DNA from: Spirochaetota bacterium
GTDB lineage: Bacteria; Spirochaetota; Brachyspiria; Brachyspirales; JACRPF01
Assembly: GCA_016214035.1 (NCBI GenBank)
Contig: JACRPF010000008.1
Span: 1 to 64,000 of the forward strand
Length of the DNA stretch: 64,000 nucleotides
Direction: 5' to 3'
In this document: in pieces, positions 32,417 to 43,875 of the stretch
Layout of the letters: each line of letters begins with the position of its first letter
Numbering within the stretch: position 1 is the stretch's first letter
Translations under genes and position numbers: made by a program
Notes under the pieces: generated by a model
What the model was told of the DNA's origin: nothing
Databases searched by the model: none
What the model saw: only the letters and a program-made list of their open reading frames with translations

Positions 32417-35400
32417 TCAGACCGTTATCTCCTGGGTCTCAAGCTTGACCTCTTCCTTGACCGGCTCCTCGCTGTAGACGATATCGCCCATCTTTTTCCG
32501 GAACACCGAGATGCTTCCGTAGCTCCTGATACCCGTACCGGCCGGTATCATATGGCCGATGATCACATTCTCTTTCAGGCCGAGCAGATTGTCGGTCTTG
32601 CCCTTGATCGCCGCATTGGTGAGCACCTTCGTCGTTTCCTGGAAAGATGCCGCCGAGAAGAAGCTCTCCGTATGGAGCGCAGCCTTGGTAAGTCCGAGCA
32701 ATACCGGTTTCGCGCGCGCGGGTGCGCCGCCTTCCTTGATATTACGCTCGTTCTCTTTCATGAACTCATATTTATCGACGAATTCACCCACGATGTAGCG
32801 CGTATCACCCGGGTCGACAATCTCAACCCGTCTGAGCATCTGACGTATGATGACCGCAAGATGCTTGTCATTGATGTTAACGCCCTGCAGGTGATACACT
32901 TCCTGCACTTCGTCAAGCAGATACTGCTGCAGCGCAAGCTCGCCTTTGATGTCAAGGATATCATGCGGATCGAGCGTTCCGTCGCACAGCTGCGTACCGG
33001 CCTTCACCTTGTCGCCGTTACGGACGAGGAGGTATTTACCGATGGGTACCAGATGCTTTTCAACATCGCCGTATTCGTTCTTGATGAGCACGACTTTCTT
33101 GCCCTTGACCGTGCCTTCAAGCTCGACTTCCCCGTCGATGCGTGCCATAACGGCCGGATCTTTCGGGTGCTGCGCTTCGAAGAGTTCCTGAACGCGGGGC
33201 AAGCCCCCCGTGATGTCGCGGCTCTTCTGCACAACGCGCGTCGTCTTCGCGATGGTCTCGCCGGCTTTGACCTTCTGGCCGTCATCGACCGTAAGGTGTG
33301 CTCCGTTGGGCACGTCGCTCTCAAACGTCTCGCTGCCGTCATTGGGGATGATGAGGATCTTCGGCTGCAGGCGTTCATCCTTGAATTCCTGGATAAGTTT
33401 CGTCTTATTGCCGGTGATCTCGTCGATATCTTCTATCATCGTGCGTCCGAGAATAACGTCCTGGTAGCGGACCACGCCTGACTTTTCCGCGATGATCGGC
33501 TCGTTGTACGAATCGAATTCCGCGATGACCGCATTCGGCTCGACGTACATATCTTCATCGTAGCTGAACATGGTACCGACTTTAATCGGTATCGTGTGCA
33601 CGTTACCTACGAGGAGTAGCGCCTTGCCGTCGGGCGTGAACTTCGCCGTGGTCATATGCGACGCCTTGACCTCTTTACCGGCTTTGTCGGTACCGACGAC
33701 CTGTCCGATGAGCACGCGCGCATCTTTCTGGACCGCGATATCCTTCATCTGTGCTTTTTCATATCTGCCGTACACGCGCTGGATGAGCATTTCACCTTTA
33801 CGCGCGGTGATCTTCACATTGCTGCCCGGATCGATGACCGTATCGGGAAGTTTCTCGATATACACCGGATATCCGACACGCACTTCATTCTCTTCGACCT
33901 GTTTTGCCGCCGTACCGCCGATGTGGAACGTACGCATGGTGAGCTGCGTTCCCGGCTGACCGATGGACTGCGCCGCGATGACTCCCACTGCTTCGCCTAC
34001 CGGGACCAGCGTGCCGGTCGCAAGATTGCGTCCGTAGCACTTCTGGCAGACACCGAGCGGACTTTCGCAGGTGAGCGGATGGCGTATGCGTACCTCTTCA
34101 ATGCCCGCACCTTCGATAAGCTGCGCGACATCTTCGTTGATTTCCTGATTGACCTGCACCAGAACGGCTCCGGTGCGCGGGTCGGTGATTTTTTCCGTTG
34201 AGAAGAATCCCACAATGCGTTCACGCAGGGGCTCGATGATCTCGTCACCCTCTTTGATCGGGTGCATGACCACGCCTTTGATGGTACCGCAATCCGGATC
34301 GGATACGGTGATACCCTGCGCGATATCGACGAGGCGCCGGGTGAGATACCCGGCGTCGGCGGTCTTGAGCGCGGTGTCTGAAAGACCTTTGCGCGCTCCG
34401 TGTGTGGAGATGAAATACTCCTGCACGGTGAGACCTTCTTTGAAATTCGATATAATGGGAAGTTCGATAATCTCGCCTGACGGCGTGGCCATAAGACCGC
34501 GCATACCGGCAAGCTGACGGATCTGCTGTTTCGAACCGCGGGCGCCGGAGTCCGCCATGATGAAGATCGGGTTGAACCCGTCCTGGTCCTGGCGCAGATT
34601 GTTCATCATCGCCTCGGTAATGCGTTCGTTGACGCTCGTCCACAAGTCGATGACCTTCTGTGCGCGTTCTTCGTTGGTGATAAGCCCCTGCTGATACTGG
34701 TGCTGAATGACTTCAACTTCCTTCTTCGCGCGCTTGATCTCTTCTCCCTTCATGCTCGGGATGACGATGTCGTCGAGCGATATCGTCGCGCCGAAGAGCG
34801 TAGCGCTCTTGAAGCCCAGTTCCTTGATGCGGTCAATCATGCCGACCGTTGCCGACGGTCCGAACTTGAGGTACACCTTGTGGATGTAACGTGCAAGCGT
34901 CTTGCTGTCAAGCGGATTGTTCTGGTATTCCATGCCGGCGGGCGCTACTTCGTTAAAGAGTATGCGTCCGACAGTTGTTTCAAGCATATCGCCCCACGGC
35001 GCGAGCACCTTGATGCGGGCCTGATGGTCGATGACATTGTTGTCCACCGCAAGAATCGCTTCACGGAACGACGAGAATGATTTCCCCTCGCCCTTCGAGC
35101 CGTTGCGCATACGGGTGAGATAGTTGATGCCGAGCACGATGTCCTGCGTCGGGTTGACAATGGGCTCACCGCTTGCCGGGTTCAGCAGATTGTGCGGCGC
35201 GAGCATGAGTGTCCACGCCTCGATCTGAGCTTCAGCGGAAAGCGGAACGTGAACCGCCATCTGGTCTCCGTCGAAGTCCGCGTTGTATGCGTGACAGACG
35301 AGCGGATGCAGCTGTATGGCCTTGCCTTCCACCAGTATCGGTTCGAACGCCTGGATACCGAGACGGTGGAGCGTCGGTGCGCGGTTGAGCAGCACCGGAT

Positions 35401-36625
35401 GCTCGCGGACGATTTCCTCAAGCGCTCCCCATACTTCTTCGGCGCCTTCTTCGACGATCTTTTTGGCGCTTTTAATATTGTATGCCGAGTTTTTCTCGAC
35501 AAGTTTTTTCATGATGAACGGCTTGAACAGTTCAACCGCCATCTTTTTCGGCAACCCGCACTGATGGAGCTTGAGTGTCGGACCGACAACGATGACCGAG
35601 CGGCCTGAATAGTCGACACGCTTTCCGAGCAGGTTCTGTCTGAAACGTCCCTGTTTTCCCTTGAGCATGTCCGACAGCGATTTGAGCGGACGGTTACCCG
35701 GGCCCTTCACCACTTTCTTGCGGCGGCTGTTGTCGAACAGCGCGTCAACCGCTTCCTGGAGCATGCGCTTTTCATTGCGGATGATGATATCAGGCGCACG
35801 CAGGAGCAGCAGTCGGCGAAGCCGTATATTTCTGTTGATGACGCGGCGGTAGAGATCGTTCAGATCGCTCGTCGCGAAACGGCCTCCGTCCAGCTGCACC
35901 ATGGGGCGCAGTTCCGGCGGGATGACCGGTATGACGTCCATGACCATCCATTCGGGTTTATTGCCGCTGTACAGAAAGTCTTCGAATATCTCAAGGCGCT
36001 TGCGCAGACGGCGGTCGGCCTTGATGCCTTTCTTGTTCATTTCCTGGCGGAGTTTTTCTACTTCCTCTTCAAGTTTGAGATCCTTGAGCATATCGCGTAT
36101 GCCTTCGGCGCCGATTCCGATGCGTATCGCGTCGCCGTAGCGTTCGATGTTCTCAAGATATTCCTCTTCGGTGAGGAGGTCGCCGCGGTTAAGCTGCGTG
36201 TCGCCCGGATCGATGACGATATACCGTTCGAAATAGAGCACGCTGCGCACGCTCGCCATCGACGTATTGAGCAGAAGCCCGATGCGTGACGGGGAATTCC
36301 GGTAATACCATATATGCGCCACAGGTGAAGCGAGCTCGATGTGCCCCATGCGTTCGCGCCGCACTTTGAAATGCGTCACTTCTACGCCGCACTTGTCGCA
36401 CACGACGCCTTTGTAGCGGATGGATTTGAACTTGCCGCAGTAGCACTCATATTCCTTCGTGGTGCCGAAAATGCGCTCGCAGAAAAGACCGTCGCGCTCG
36501 GGACGAAGGGTGCGGTAATTGATGGTTTCAGGCTTCTTCACCTCGCCGTATGACCACTCGCGGATCACATTCGGTGATGCAATGCTGATTCGTATCTTAT
36601 CGAAACTTTTCAGTGTCGGAAGCAT
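32417..36625 (-). CDS. rpoC: DNA-directed RNA polymerase subunit beta'
   Basis: About 1,402 residues. Catalytic subunit that carries the active-site Mg. The invariant NADFDGD motif is present in '[15 protein letters not shown]'. The N-terminal zinc site has four Cys residues ('CYCGKF...CDKCGVE'). The C-terminal region includes '[15 protein letters not shown]', the second Cys cluster. The wording of the N-terminal 80 residues is typical of spirochaetes. I prefer ATG 36625 (GAGG six bases upstream); ATG 36640 is the alternative. It follows rpoB at 2–17 bases. No terminator is seen between rpoC and the rplU promoter. Confidence 0.97.
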   Translation of the reverse strand: MLPTLKSFDKIRISIASPNVIREWSYGEVKKPETINYRTLRPERDGLFCERIFGTTKEYECYCGKFKSIRYKGVVCDKCGVEVTHFKVRRERMGHIELASPVAHIWYYRNSPSRIGLLLNTSMASVRSVLYFERYIVIDPGDTQLNRGDLLTEEEYLENIERYGDAIRIGIGAEGIRDMLKDLKLEEEVEKLRQEMNKKGIKADRRLRKRLEIFEDFLYSGNKPEWMVMDVIPVIPPELRPMVQLDGGRFATSDLNDLYRRVINRNIRLRRLLLLRAPDIIIRNEKRMLQEAVDALFDNSRRKKVVKGPGNRPLKSLSDMLKGKQGRFRQNLLGKRVDYSGRSVIVVGPTLKLHQCGLPKKMAVELFKPFIMKKLVEKNSAYNIKSAKKIVEEGAEEVWGALEEIVREHPVLLNRAPTLHRLGIQAFEPILVEGKAIQLHPLVCHAYNADFDGDQMAVHVPLSAEAQIEAWTLMLAPHNLLNPASGEPIVNPTQDIVLGINYLTRMRNGSKGEGKSFSSFREAILAVDNNVIDHQARIKVLAPWGDMLETTVGRILFNEVAPAGMEYQNNPLDSKTLARYIHKVYLKFGPSATVGMIDRIKELGFKSATLFGATISLDDIVIPSMKGEEIKRAKKEVEVIQHQYQQGLITNEERAQKVIDLWTSVNERITEAMMNNLRQDQDGFNPIFIMADSGARGSKQQIRQLAGMRGLMATPSGEIIELPIISNFKEGLTVQEYFISTHGARKGLSDTALKTADAGYLTRRLVDIAQGITVSDPDCGTIKGVVMHPIKEGDEIIEPLRERIVGFFSTEKITDPRTGAVLVQVNQEINEDVAQLIEGAGIEEVRIRHPLTCESPLGVCQKCYGRNLATGTLVPVGEAVGVIAAQSIGQPGTQLTMRTFHIGGTAAKQVEENEVRVGYPVYIEKLPDTVIDPGSNVKITARKGEMLIQRVYGRYEKAQMKDIAVQKDARVLIGQVVGTDKAGKEVKASHMTTAKFTPDGKALLLVGNVHTIPIKVGTMFSYDEDMYVEPNAVIAEFDSYNEPIIAEKSGVVRYQDVILGRTMIEDIDEITGNKTKLIQEFKDERLQPKILIIPNDGSETFESDVPNGAHLTVDDGQKVKAGETIAKTTRVVQKSRDITGGLPRVQELFEAQHPKDPAVMARIDGEVELEGTVKGKKVVLIKNEYGDVEKHLVPIGKYLLVRNGDKVKAGTQLCDGTLDPHDILDIKGELALQQYLLDEVQEVYHLQGVNINDKHLAVIIRQMLRRVEIVDPGDTRYIVGEFVDKYEFMKENERNIKEGGAPARAKPVLLGLTKAALHTESFFSAASFQETTKVLTNAAIKGKTDNLLGLKENVIIGHMIPAGTGIRSYGSISVFRKKMGDIVYSEEPVKEEVKLETQEITV

Positions 36626-36642
36626 TATTTCCCTCGGCATGA

Positions 36643-39600
36643 TTATTTGAAGATCTTCGTTACTTTTTTCGTTTTCTGACGGTTTTCTTTTTCCGTCGTC
36701 GCAATTTTCTGGCCCGTATCGTCAAAGATGCCGATATCGAGCCCGAGACCGCGCAGTTCCTGCACGAGCACGTTGAACGATTCCGGTATGCCCGGCGCCG
36801 AAACGATGTCGCCTTTGACGATCGCTTCGTAGATGCGCGCGCGGCCCGCCATGTCGTCCGATTTCACCGTCAGGAATTCCTGAAGCATGTTCGCAGCACC
36901 ATATGCCTCAAGCGCCCACACTTCCATTTCTCCGAGACGCTGACCGCCGAACTGTGCTTTGCCGCCGAGCGGCTGCTGTGTGACCAGCGAGTACGGTCCT
37001 GTCGACCGGGCATGTACCTTATCCTCGACCAGGTGGTTGAGTTTTATCATATACATATACCCGACGGTGACCTTGTTCTTGAACGGTTCGCCCGTGCGCC
37101 CGTCAAAGAGTTCCACCCTGCCCGACGGCGGGAGTCCGGCCTCTTTCACGGCTTTGCGTATGTCCTCTTCTCTGGCGCCGTCGAATACCGGCGTTTCGAA
37201 TTTAATGCCCATCTTGTGACCGGCCCAGCCGAGCACGAGTTCAAGCATCTGCCCGATGTTCATGCGTGACGGAACCCCGAGCGGGTTGAGCACGATGTCC
37301 ACCGGCGTACCGTCAGCGAGATACGGCATATCGGCGATATCCATAACGCGTGCCACAACGCCTTTGTTGCCGTGGCGTCCGGCCATCTTGTCGCCTTCCT
37401 GAAGCTTGCGTTTCTTCGCGATGAAAACCTTCACCGCTTCTTCGACGCCGCTCTTCAGTTCGTCGCCGTTCTCACGGCTGTACATGCGTATATCGATGAC
37501 CGTGCCGCCCTTACCGTGCGGTACGCGCAGCGACGTATCTTTGACATCCCGCGCCTTTTCGCCGAATATCGAATGGAGGAGCCGGTATTCCGGTGTTATC
37601 TCGGTCTCGCCTTTCGGTGTGACCTTACCGACGAGTATGTCGCCCGGTTTAACCTGCGCGCCGATGCGCACGATTCCGCGCTCGTCAAGATTGCGGAACG
37701 CCTCTTCAGGAACATTCGGGATGTCGCGGGTGATGACCTCGCGATCGAGTTTCGTCTCGCGCGCTTCAATCTCGAACTCTTCTATATGGAGTGACGTGAA
37801 TGTGTCTTCCTGAATCAGACGCTTTGAAATGAGAATGGCGTCCTCGAAATTGTATCCGTCAAATATCATGAATGCGGCAAGAACGTTCCTGCCGAGCGCG
37901 AGTTCGCCTTTATCGGTTGCCGGACCGTCGGCAAGCACCTGGCCCGCTTTCACCGTATCGCCCTCGTCGACGCATGGGCGCTGATGGAAATTCGTGTCCT
38001 GGTTGGTACGCAGATACTTAATGAGCGTGTAGGTATCGACGTCTTTCGTCCCTTCCTGACGCTGCGGTTTTACCACGATTTCGTCATGCGTGACCTTTAT
38101 CACCTTTCCGGCGCGCTGCGCCTTGACGACAATACCGATACCGTGGCCGATCTTGTGTTCAAAGCCGGTTCCGACAATGGGGGCTTCCGGAACGACAAGC
38201 GGCACACCCTGGCGTTGCATGTTCGAACCCATGAGCGCGCGGTTGGCGTCGTCATGTTCGAGGAACGGGATGAGCGCCGTCGAGAGCGAGACGATCTGCT
38301 GGGGCGCTACGTCCATATACTGAATCTGCTCGGGCGATACGTACGGGAATGAATTCCGGTACCGTGTTGCGATGAATTTCTCGCTGAACGTATTGTCGGC
38401 CTTCAAGGGCACGTTCGCCTGTGCGATGTGATACCGCTCTTCATCGTGCGCGGTAAGATGTTCGATCTTGTCGGAAACCTTGCCGTTCACCACTTTGCGG
38501 TACGGTGTCTCAAGAAAACCGTGATGATTCACTTTCGCATAGGTGGCGAGTGAAACGATGAGTCCGATATTCGGACCTTCCGGCGTTTCAATGGGACAAA
38601 TCTTTCCGTAGTGCGTATGGTGCACGTCGCGGACTTCGAAACCGGCGCGGTCGCGTGAAAGACCGCCGGGTCCGAGTGCGTTGAGACGACGCTTGTGCGT
38701 AATCTCTGACAGCGGATTCGTCTGATCCATGAACTGCGACAGCTGCGATGTGCCGAAAAACTCTTTGATGACCGCCTGTACGGGCTTGACGCTCACGAGC
38801 GACTGCGGCGTTACGCTGTCCGCATCGAGCATCTGCATGCGTTCGCGCGCGATGCGCTCCATGCGTGCGAAGCCAACTTTCAGCTGGTTCGAAAGAAGCT
38901 CGCCCACCGAACGTATGCGGCGGTTGCCGAGGTGATCGATATCATCGATCGATTCTTCATTGATGAAAACTTTTATGATGAACTTGAGCGTCTCAACGAT
39001 GTCCACTTTGCGGAGCGCCCGTGACTGGGGGTCGTCCTCGAAGCGCAGACGCTTATTGATCTTGTAGCGTCCCACCTCACCGAGATCGTACATCTTCGGA
39101 TTGAAGAGCATATCGTTGAAATACTTTACCGCGTTCTCAACGAGCACCGGCTCACCCATGCGGATGACCGAGTGCACTTTCACGCAGGCTTCCTGCTGGT
39201 TCGCCGTCGTGTCCTTCTCAAGCGTATTGATGATCGTGATGTTGTTCTTGACATCGGAAAGGTTCAGCACATCGATGTTTTCAAGACCGAGCGGCAGAAT
39301 GCGCTCGACGATGGTGGTATTGATGGCGTCGCCCGGGCTGAGGATTACCTCTTCGGGATTCTGCGGATCGATGAGCTTTTTTGCGGCGCGGCGGCCGAAC
39401 AGAAGCTCTTTTTTCTCATCGTCGGAAAGCCCTTTCAGTGCAAGGGTTTCAACCGGATAGAACATCTTCAATATTTCTTCATTGCTCTCAAAACCGATGC
39501 CGCGAAGCACAACCGTCGCCGGTATTTTCTTCTTGCGGTCGATGCGGACGAAGAGCACGTCTTTTTTTGTATCTAATTCGAACTCAAGCCAGGTGCCGCG

Positions 39601-40164
39601 GTCGGGGATTATCTTCGCGACATACGCGGAATCTTTCGTTGAAAAATTGAACACAACGCCCGGTGATCGGTGTATCTGCGATACCACCACGCGTTCTGCG
39701 CCGTTGACGATGAACGTCCCGCGCGCCGTCATGGCGGGTATCTCGCCGACAAAGATGTCCTGCTCGACGATCTTCATCGTTTCTTTTACAATAAGGCGCA
39801 CCTTGATCTTCAGTGCATAGGCGAATGTCTTGTCGCGGACGATAGCTTCCTGTTCGGTGATCTTCGGATCGTCCACGGTGTAATTGATGAATTCAATGAG
39901 CATCTTCTCATTCTGGCTGGTGACCGGGAAGACGGAGTTGAGCACGAGCTGCAATCCCTGATCGGCGCGCTTTGCCGGGGGAACATCCTTCTGCAGAAAA
40001 TCATGATAAGAAATAGTCTGCATCTCAAGAAAATCCGGGGTATCAACAACGTCGCGAAGACGGGCAAAACTCACCCGCCCGTTGCTCATGGTATACGCTT
40101 TCGCGAACGCTTCACCGCGTTCCGGATATTGCTTATTATCGAACCCGCTATCGCCTGACATCAT
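36643..40164 (-). CDS. rpoB: DNA-directed RNA polymerase subunit beta
   Basis: 1,173 residues. It contains the rifampicin-binding region with '[68 protein letters not shown]' order of blocks, of which '[10 protein letters not shown]' and '[14 protein letters not shown]' are the key ones. Later blocks are '[12 protein letters not shown]' and '[20 protein letters not shown]' near the C-terminus. The rifampicin-pocket residues look normal for a sensitive enzyme. Start ATG 40164 has AGGAG at five bases; a second ATG follows at once. An attenuator-like hairpin lies between rplL and this gene. Confidence 0.98.
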   Translation of the reverse strand: MMSGDSGFDNKQYPERGEAFAKAYTMSNGRVSFARLRDVVDTPDFLEMQTISYHDFLQKDVPPAKRADQGLQLVLNSVFPVTSQNEKMLIEFINYTVDDPKITEQEAIVRDKTFAYALKIKVRLIVKETMKIVEQDIFVGEIPAMTARGTFIVNGAERVVVSQIHRSPGVVFNFSTKDSAYVAKIIPDRGTWLEFELDTKKDVLFVRIDRKKKIPATVVLRGIGFESNEEILKMFYPVETLALKGLSDDEKKELLFGRRAAKKLIDPQNPEEVILSPGDAINTTIVERILPLGLENIDVLNLSDVKNNITIINTLEKDTTANQQEACVKVHSVIRMGEPVLVENAVKYFNDMLFNPKMYDLGEVGRYKINKRLRFEDDPQSRALRKVDIVETLKFIIKVFINEESIDDIDHLGNRRIRSVGELLSNQLKVGFARMERIARERMQMLDADSVTPQSLVSVKPVQAVIKEFFGTSQLSQFMDQTNPLSEITHKRRLNALGPGGLSRDRAGFEVRDVHHTHYGKICPIETPEGPNIGLIVSLATYAKVNHHGFLETPYRKVVNGKVSDKIEHLTAHDEERYHIAQANVPLKADNTFSEKFIATRYRNSFPYVSPEQIQYMDVAPQQIVSLSTALIPFLEHDDANRALMGSNMQRQGVPLVVPEAPIVGTGFEHKIGHGIGIVVKAQRAGKVIKVTHDEIVVKPQRQEGTKDVDTYTLIKYLRTNQDTNFHQRPCVDEGDTVKAGQVLADGPATDKGELALGRNVLAAFMIFDGYNFEDAILISKRLIQEDTFTSLHIEEFEIEARETKLDREVITRDIPNVPEEAFRNLDERGIVRIGAQVKPGDILVGKVTPKGETEITPEYRLLHSIFGEKARDVKDTSLRVPHGKGGTVIDIRMYSRENGDELKSGVEEAVKVFIAKKRKLQEGDKMAGRHGNKGVVARVMDIADMPYLADGTPVDIVLNPLGVPSRMNIGQMLELVLGWAGHKMGIKFETPVFDGAREEDIRKAVKEAGLPPSGRVELFDGRTGEPFKNKVTVGYMYMIKLNHLVEDKVHARSTGPYSLVTQQPLGGKAQFGGQRLGEMEVWALEAYGAANMLQEFLTVKSDDMAGRARIYEAIVKGDIVSAPGIPESFNVLVQELRGLGLDIGIFDDTGQKIATTEKENRQKTKKVTKIFK

Positions 40165-40210
40165 GCACGCTCCTCGTCATACTTACACATTCATGCCCGT
40201 AAATGATTAC

Positions 40211-40242
40211 AAAAGGGAAGGCGCCGCAATGGACGCCCTCCC
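40211..40242 (-). terminator. Attenuator-like hairpin between rplL and rpoB
   Basis: Minus strand: GGGAGGGCG, 10-base loop, CGCCTTCCC (one G·U pair), followed by TTTTG. A partial terminator at this position is known from other bacteria, where it lowers polymerase subunit output relative to ribosomal proteins. Confidence 0.6.
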
Positions 40243-40324
40243 TGCAAATTCGTTTCCGTTGTCAATGGAGCAAACGGTTTGTATCGATCGTTCAATGCTC
40301 ATTCGCTGATGCAGAGAAACGGTC

Positions 40325-40705
40325 TTATTTAATCTCAACCTTACCGCCGGCAGCTTCGACCTTTTTCTTGATCTCTTCGGCTTCTTCTTTCTTAACGCCT
40401 TCCTTAATCTTCTCGCCGCCCTTCTCAACAGCTTCCTTCGCTTCTTTGAGACCGAGGCCGGTCACTTCGCGGACGATCTTGATAACGTTAATTTTCTGAG
40501 CCGCATCGTGTCCTGTGAGGAAAACGTCAAAAGCAGTTTTCTCTTCAGCAGGAGCAGCAGCCGGACCTGCAGCAGCAGCGGCCGCAACCGGAGCCGCAGC
40601 CGTAACATTGAATTCCTTCTGGAGCGCTTCAACGAGATCGTTCAGTTCCACAACAGTCATTTCTTTGACCGCTGCGATGAATTCTTCTTTTGTCAACTTA
40701 GCCAT
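40325..40705 (-). CDS. rplL: 50S ribosomal protein L7/L12 (bL12)
   Basis: 126 residues from ATG 40705 (AAGGAG eight bases upstream). Stalk protein that recruits translation factors, present as dimers on L10. The N-terminal dimerisation part contains '[20 protein letters not shown]', an Ala-rich hinge follows (about 38–52), and the C-terminal factor-binding domain has '[15 protein letters not shown]' with the conserved surface. Located 30 bases after rplJ. An attenuator separates it from rpoB. Confidence 0.97.
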   Translation of the reverse strand: MAKLTKEEFIAAVKEMTVVELNDLVEALQKEFNVTAAAPVAAAAAAGPAAAPAEEKTAFDVFLTGHDAAQKINVIKIVREVTGLGLKEAKEAVEKGGEKIKEGVKKEEAEEIKKKVEAAGGKVEIK

Positions 40706-40735
40706 TTTCAAATCTCCTTGTGTGATTCGGACGGA

Positions 40736-41260
40736 CTATGCCGCCTTTTCTTTTTTTTCTTTGACCGCGCTCAGCGTATATACGAGATTGCTCGTAATAC
40801 CCTTAAGCGTAAATACAGCATTCGAGATCGGACCTTGTACAGCGCCAACGAGCCGCGACAGCAGCACTTCGCGCGACGGCAGACTCGCAACCTTGAGCAC
40901 GTCCTGCGCCTGCAGCACCGCTCCGGCATAGATACCGCCTTTAATCTTGAATGTCGGATACTTCTTGCCCGCCGCGTTGATAACATCTGCAGCGATCGAA
41001 AGATCGTCGTTGCAGAAAATCACCGCTGTCGGCTCTTTGAGCACGGCAGTCATATCCGGCATGTTCGATTCTTTGAGGGCGATGTTAAAGAGACGGTTCT
41101 TAACCACGTGAAGACGTCCGCCCTTTTTGAGGAGGTCACGCTTCATTCCCTTTACCTGTTCCGCCGTCATTCCGCGATAATCGAAAAAGATGAGGGCGCT
41201 GTTTGACGAAAGCCGCGACTTGATACCGCTTACGGTATCGATGTTCGTTTTACTGGGCAT
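40736..41260 (-). CDS. rplJ: 50S ribosomal protein L10 (uL10)
   Basis: 174 residues. It anchors the L7/L12 stalk to 23S rRNA. The N-terminal part has the family pattern 'ALIFFDYRGMTAEQVKGMKRDLLKKGGRLHVVKN', and the mid-part 'PTAVIFCNDDLSIAADVI' is also typical. The last ~35 residues form the L12-binding helix, here ending in a Lys/Glu run. Preceded by GAGGGA at good distance and by a ~120-base leader with the features of an L10 autoregulatory leader. Confidence 0.95.
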   Translation of the reverse strand: MPSKTNIDTVSGIKSRLSSNSALIFFDYRGMTAEQVKGMKRDLLKKGGRLHVVKNRLFNIALKESNMPDMTAVLKEPTAVIFCNDDLSIAADVINAAGKKYPTFKIKGGIYAGAVLQAQDVLKVASLPSREVLLSRLVGAVQGPISNAVFTLKGITSNLVYTLSAVKEKKEKAA

Positions 41261-41384
41261 ATCGTTCCCTCGCTAACTATTTATTACAACCGCTATGGTT
41301 TTTCGAGCCCAGCACCCGGACCCGTTCACCTTCGGGAAATGGATCAATTTCCCTCCGGCGATGTACCAGAGCAGCTACAATTTC
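41261..41384 (-). promoter_or_regulatory. Probable L10 leader (autoregulatory mRNA structure)
   Basis: 124 bases between rplA stop and rplJ start. They hold several short GC stems (for example GGGAAAT/ATTTCCC around 41335–41355), plus an unpaired AGCTGCTCTGG-like region. In many bacteria L10(L12)4 binds such a leader to repress its own synthesis. The call rests on position and visible stems, not on a covariance model. Confidence 0.5.
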
Positions 41385-42080
41385 TTATTTGAGCTTCTTG
41401 AAATCTATCTTGAGCCCCGGTCCCATGGTGGACGTAAGGCACACTTTTCTGACATAATCACCCTTGATGTCGCTCGGGCGTTTTTTCATGACATCTTCAT
41501 AGAACATCAGGAAATTATCTTTCAGCGCATCGGCCGCCATCGAAGCCTTGCCTACCGCCATATGCACGATACCGGCTTTCTCCGCACGGTATTCCACGCG
41601 TCCTTTTTTGAACGCCTTCACGGTTGATTCAAGATTCATCGTCACCGTTCCCGTTTTCGGGTTCGGCATAAGTCCGCGTTTACCGAGAACCTGACCGAGT
41701 TTACCCACATCTTTCATGAGATCGGGCGTCGAAATGGCGACGTCGAAATCCACCCATCCGCCTTTGATCTTTTCCATGAGGTCTTCAGCGCCGACAAAGT
41801 CAGCGCCCGCTTTCGTGGCCTCATCGGCTTTGTCGCCTCTGGCGAACACGAGCACGCGCTTTTCCTTTCCGAAACCGTGTTTGAACGATATCGTGTCGCG
41901 TATCGAATGTTTCGACAGAAGGTTCAGATTCACCACCGCCTCTATCGTCTCGTCGAATTTCGCTCCCGCATTCTGTTTCACCAGGGCGATCGCCTCATCA
42001 ACTGAGTACGTCTTTTTCCGGTCGATAGTCGCATGTGCTTTGCTGTAGCGTTTGCTACCAATTTTCTTTACTTTCGGCAT
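41385..42080 (-). CDS. rplA: 50S ribosomal protein L1 (uL1)
   Basis: 231 residues from ATG 42080 (GAGGAG upstream); six more in-frame residues would overlap rplK. L1 forms the mobile stalk near the E site and, in some bacteria, represses the rplKA mRNA. Signature blocks are 'RVEYRAEKAGIVHMAVGKASM' and 'GPGLKIDFKKLK' at the end, plus 'KRGLMPNPKTGTVT'. It starts four bases after the rplK stop codon, so the two are translationally coupled. Confidence 0.96.
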   Translation of the reverse strand: MPKVKKIGSKRYSKAHATIDRKKTYSVDEAIALVKQNAGAKFDETIEAVVNLNLLSKHSIRDTISFKHGFGKEKRVLVFARGDKADEATKAGADFVGAEDLMEKIKGGWVDFDVAISTPDLMKDVGKLGQVLGKRGLMPNPKTGTVTMNLESTVKAFKKGRVEYRAEKAGIVHMAVGKASMAADALKDNFLMFYEDVMKKRPSDIKGDYVRKVCLTSTMGPGLKIDFKKLK

Positions 42081-42084
42081 TGGA

Positions 42085-42510
42085 TTACTCCTCGACATTC
42101 ACGCCCATTGAACGGGCGGTTCCGGCAACGATCTTCTTTGCGCCTTCGATATCGTTGGCGGAAAGATATTCCATCTTTTCTTTTGCGATCTCTTCGAGAT
42201 CCTTCTTCGCAAGTGTACCCACTTTGATCTTATTGGGCGTCGATGAACCTTTCTCGATCTTCATCCGCTTCAGGATGAGCATCGATGTGGGGCTTCCCTT
42301 CGTGATGAACGTATATGACTTGTCTTCATATACAGTGATGATGGTGGTAAGAACCTGACCTTTCATCTTCATGGTCTTTGCGTTGAAGTCCTTGCAGAAG
42401 AGCGCTATCGGGACCTGCTTCTGACCGAGCGCGGGTCCGAGCGGCGGAGCGGGTGTCGCCTCTCCTGCGGGTATTCTCACTTTGACCATACCAGTTACTT
42501 TTTTTGCCAT
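42085..42510 (-). CDS. rplK: 50S ribosomal protein L11 (uL11)
   Basis: 141 residues. Binds the GTPase-associated centre of 23S rRNA. N-terminal 'VKVRIPAGEATPAPPLGPALGQ' contains the flexible Pro-rich hinge, and the C-terminal RNA-binding domain ends with 'EGAKKIVAGTARSMGVNV'. It sits between nusG and rplA in the standard order. AAGGA precedes the start at a slightly long distance. Confidence 0.97.
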   Translation of the reverse strand: MAKKVTGMVKVRIPAGEATPAPPLGPALGQKQVPIALFCKDFNAKTMKMKGQVLTTIITVYEDKSYTFITKGSPTSMLILKRMKIEKGSSTPNKIKVGTLAKKDLEEIAKEKMEYLSANDIEGAKKIVAGTARSMGVNVEE

Positions 42511-42531
42511 TGCCGATTTCCTTGCCGTTGG

Positions 42532-43149
42532 TTATAGTTTCTTAACTTTCATAAAATCAATTTCGGTCGGTGTTGCGCGTCCGAAAATTTCTATGCGTAC
42601 CGTAATCTTGCCCTTGTCGGGATTGATGTGTTCGATGACACCGTTGAGTCCATTGAACGGACCGTCGATGACGCGAACCTTCTCGCCGACCTCGTATTCG
42701 ATCTTGATGGTGTCGGGCATTTCACCTTTTTTCTTTGCCGCCTGCTTGTCGTCAAACAGACGCTTGAGGTCTTCGTCTTTCAGCGGCTCGGGGATGATGC
42801 GCCCCTCTTCTTTCGTAGTCGCGTGACTTCCGATGAAGCCGGCGACGCCCGGGGTCCTGCGCACCAGTGTCCAGGTAACGTCGTTCATCACCATCTCAAC
42901 GAGTACATATCCCGGATAGAAGCGTTCTTCGCGACTCACTTTCTTGCCGTTGCGAAGCTCCGTGACTGTTTCCGAGGGGATGAACACATTACTGATAAGA
43001 TCCTGCATGCCCGCCTCACCGGCGCGCTTCAGGATCCGTTCTTTCACTTTTTTTTCATAGCCCGACTGGGTGTGGACGATGAACCATTTCTTTTCGCCCG
43101 CGCTGTCCGTCGGTGCGGGTATTGTATCGTGTGCGGTTTCTTCGCTCAT
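42532..43149 (-). CDS. nusG: Transcription termination/antitermination factor NusG
   Basis: 205 residues. NusG binds the RNA polymerase clamp and links it to Rho or to ribosomes. The NGN domain opens with 'WFIVHTQSGYEKKVKERI' and includes 'FYPGYVLVEMVMND' and 'VAGFIGS'. The C-terminal KOW domain has 'GEKVRVIDGPFNGLNGVIEHI'. An acidic N-terminal extension of about 20 residues precedes the NGN domain, as in several spirochaete and Thermotoga-like NusG, but with no inserted domain. Seven bases after secE. Confidence 0.97.
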   Translation of the reverse strand: MSEETAHDTIPAPTDSAGEKKWFIVHTQSGYEKKVKERILKRAGEAGMQDLISNVFIPSETVTELRNGKKVSREERFYPGYVLVEMVMNDVTWTLVRRTPGVAGFIGSHATTKEEGRIIPEPLKDEDLKRLFDDKQAAKKKGEMPDTIKIEYEVGEKVRVIDGPFNGLNGVIEHINPDKGKITVRIEIFGRATPTEIDFMKVKKL

Positions 43150-43155
43150 AGTTTC

Positions 43156-43470
43156 CTACCGGTTTTTCCTGAGTCGCCGAATACCGAAATACGCGACGAC
43201 GATTGCGCCCGCGACGAGGAGCAGGATTACTCCGAAACGCGAAAGCAGGAATGATGAAAACACGCTTCCCGTAAGCGCATTACGTACAAGGAATGAGATG
43301 ACATAATCGACCAGTGCAAGACCCGCAGATACGAGTACGAGCGAGACGATGACAACCACCGTCTGCGTCATCACTTCATCGCGTGAAGGCCACACACTCC
43401 GTTCAAGAAGTTCCTTGCGGGACTCCTTGATGAATTCTATAGCCTTGTTGCTCTTCTTTTCATCAGCCAT
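43156..43470 (-). CDS. secE: Preprotein translocase subunit SecE
   Basis: 104 residues. Essential small subunit of SecYEG. A cytoplasmic amphipathic helix ('FIKESRKELLERSVWPSRDEV', the typical E-x-x-K...WPS/T pattern) leads into a first hydrophobic helix (about 36–60). An extra C-terminal hydrophobic segment (about 75–97) follows, giving two membrane segments, intermediate between the one of most bacteria and the three of E. coli. It lies between tRNA-Trp and nusG in the order seen in many phyla. Confidence 0.9.
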   Translation of the reverse strand: MADEKKSNKAIEFIKESRKELLERSVWPSRDEVMTQTVVVIVSLVLVSAGLALVDYVISFLVRNALTGSVFSSFLLSRFGVILLLVAGAIVVAYFGIRRLRKNR

Positions 43471-43502
43471 ACGTTCACCTTCGTTTTTTACTCGTGCCGT
43501 AT

Positions 43503-43576
43503 CAGGTCAGACAGGACTCGAACCTGCAACATGCGGTTTTGGAGACCGCCGCTCTACCAATTGGAGCTACTGACCC
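43503..43576 (-). tRNA. trnW: tRNA-Trp (anticodon CCA)
   Basis: Reads on the minus strand with acceptor arm GGGTCAG/CTGACCT, discriminator G, D arm GCTC/GAGC, anticodon stem GCGGT/ACCGC with loop CTCCAAA (anticodon CCA), a 5-base variable loop and T arm GCAGG/CCTGT around TTCGAGT. CCA is not encoded. It is placed between rpmG and secE, a widespread bacterial arrangement. Confidence 0.96.
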
Positions 43577-43591
43577 ATCATCCTGCTTGCA

Positions 43592-43768
43592 CTACTTGGA
43601 GATCTTGATCTCGGTGTGCAGCGTATGTTTACGGTCAAAACGGCAGAACTTTTTCAGCTGGATCTTGTCCGGCGTGTTCTGCTTGTTCTTCACCGTGGTG
43701 TAATTCTTCCGCTTACATTCGGTGCATTGTAATTGCACTGTTTCACTTTTTTTCTTGCCTGCAGCCAT
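43592..43768 (-). CDS. rpmG: 50S ribosomal protein L33 (bL33)
   Basis: 58 residues, short and easily missed. It opens '[20 protein letters not shown]' and continues with '[20 protein letters not shown]' and '[14 protein letters not shown]', a normal bL33. The four Cys form at most a partial zinc ribbon: C-x-x-C near residue 15–18 is present but only one Cys follows ('[10 protein letters not shown]'), so it probably lacks the metal-binding pair of the C+ type. First gene of the leftward rpmG–trnW–secE–nusG block, behind the strong promoter at 43828. Confidence 0.93.
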   Translation of the reverse strand: MAAGKKKSETVQLQCTECKRKNYTTVKNKQNTPDKIQLKKFCRFDRKHTLHTEIKISK

Positions 43769-43827
43769 GGTTCTACCTTATTATAGTCCGATGTCGTCCG
43801 GAGTCCTTATTAGAATTTGAGGTCAGT

Positions 43828-43856
43828 AGTTTACGTGAATTCGTTTTTTTTGTCAA
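43828..43856 (-). promoter_or_regulatory. Strong sigma-70 promoter of the rpmG–trnW–secE–nusG block
   Basis: Minus strand: TTGACA, 17 bases, TAAACT. An A-rich spacer follows the -35 box. Leader of about 55 bases before the rpmG start codon. Confidence 0.82.
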
Positions 43857-43875
43857 GCGCTGTTTTGATTTTTTT

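Noticed and set aside
43494-43703. Small plus-strand ORF across the tRNA-Trp region
   Set aside because: It is antisense to the tRNA and rpmG and has no supporting features.
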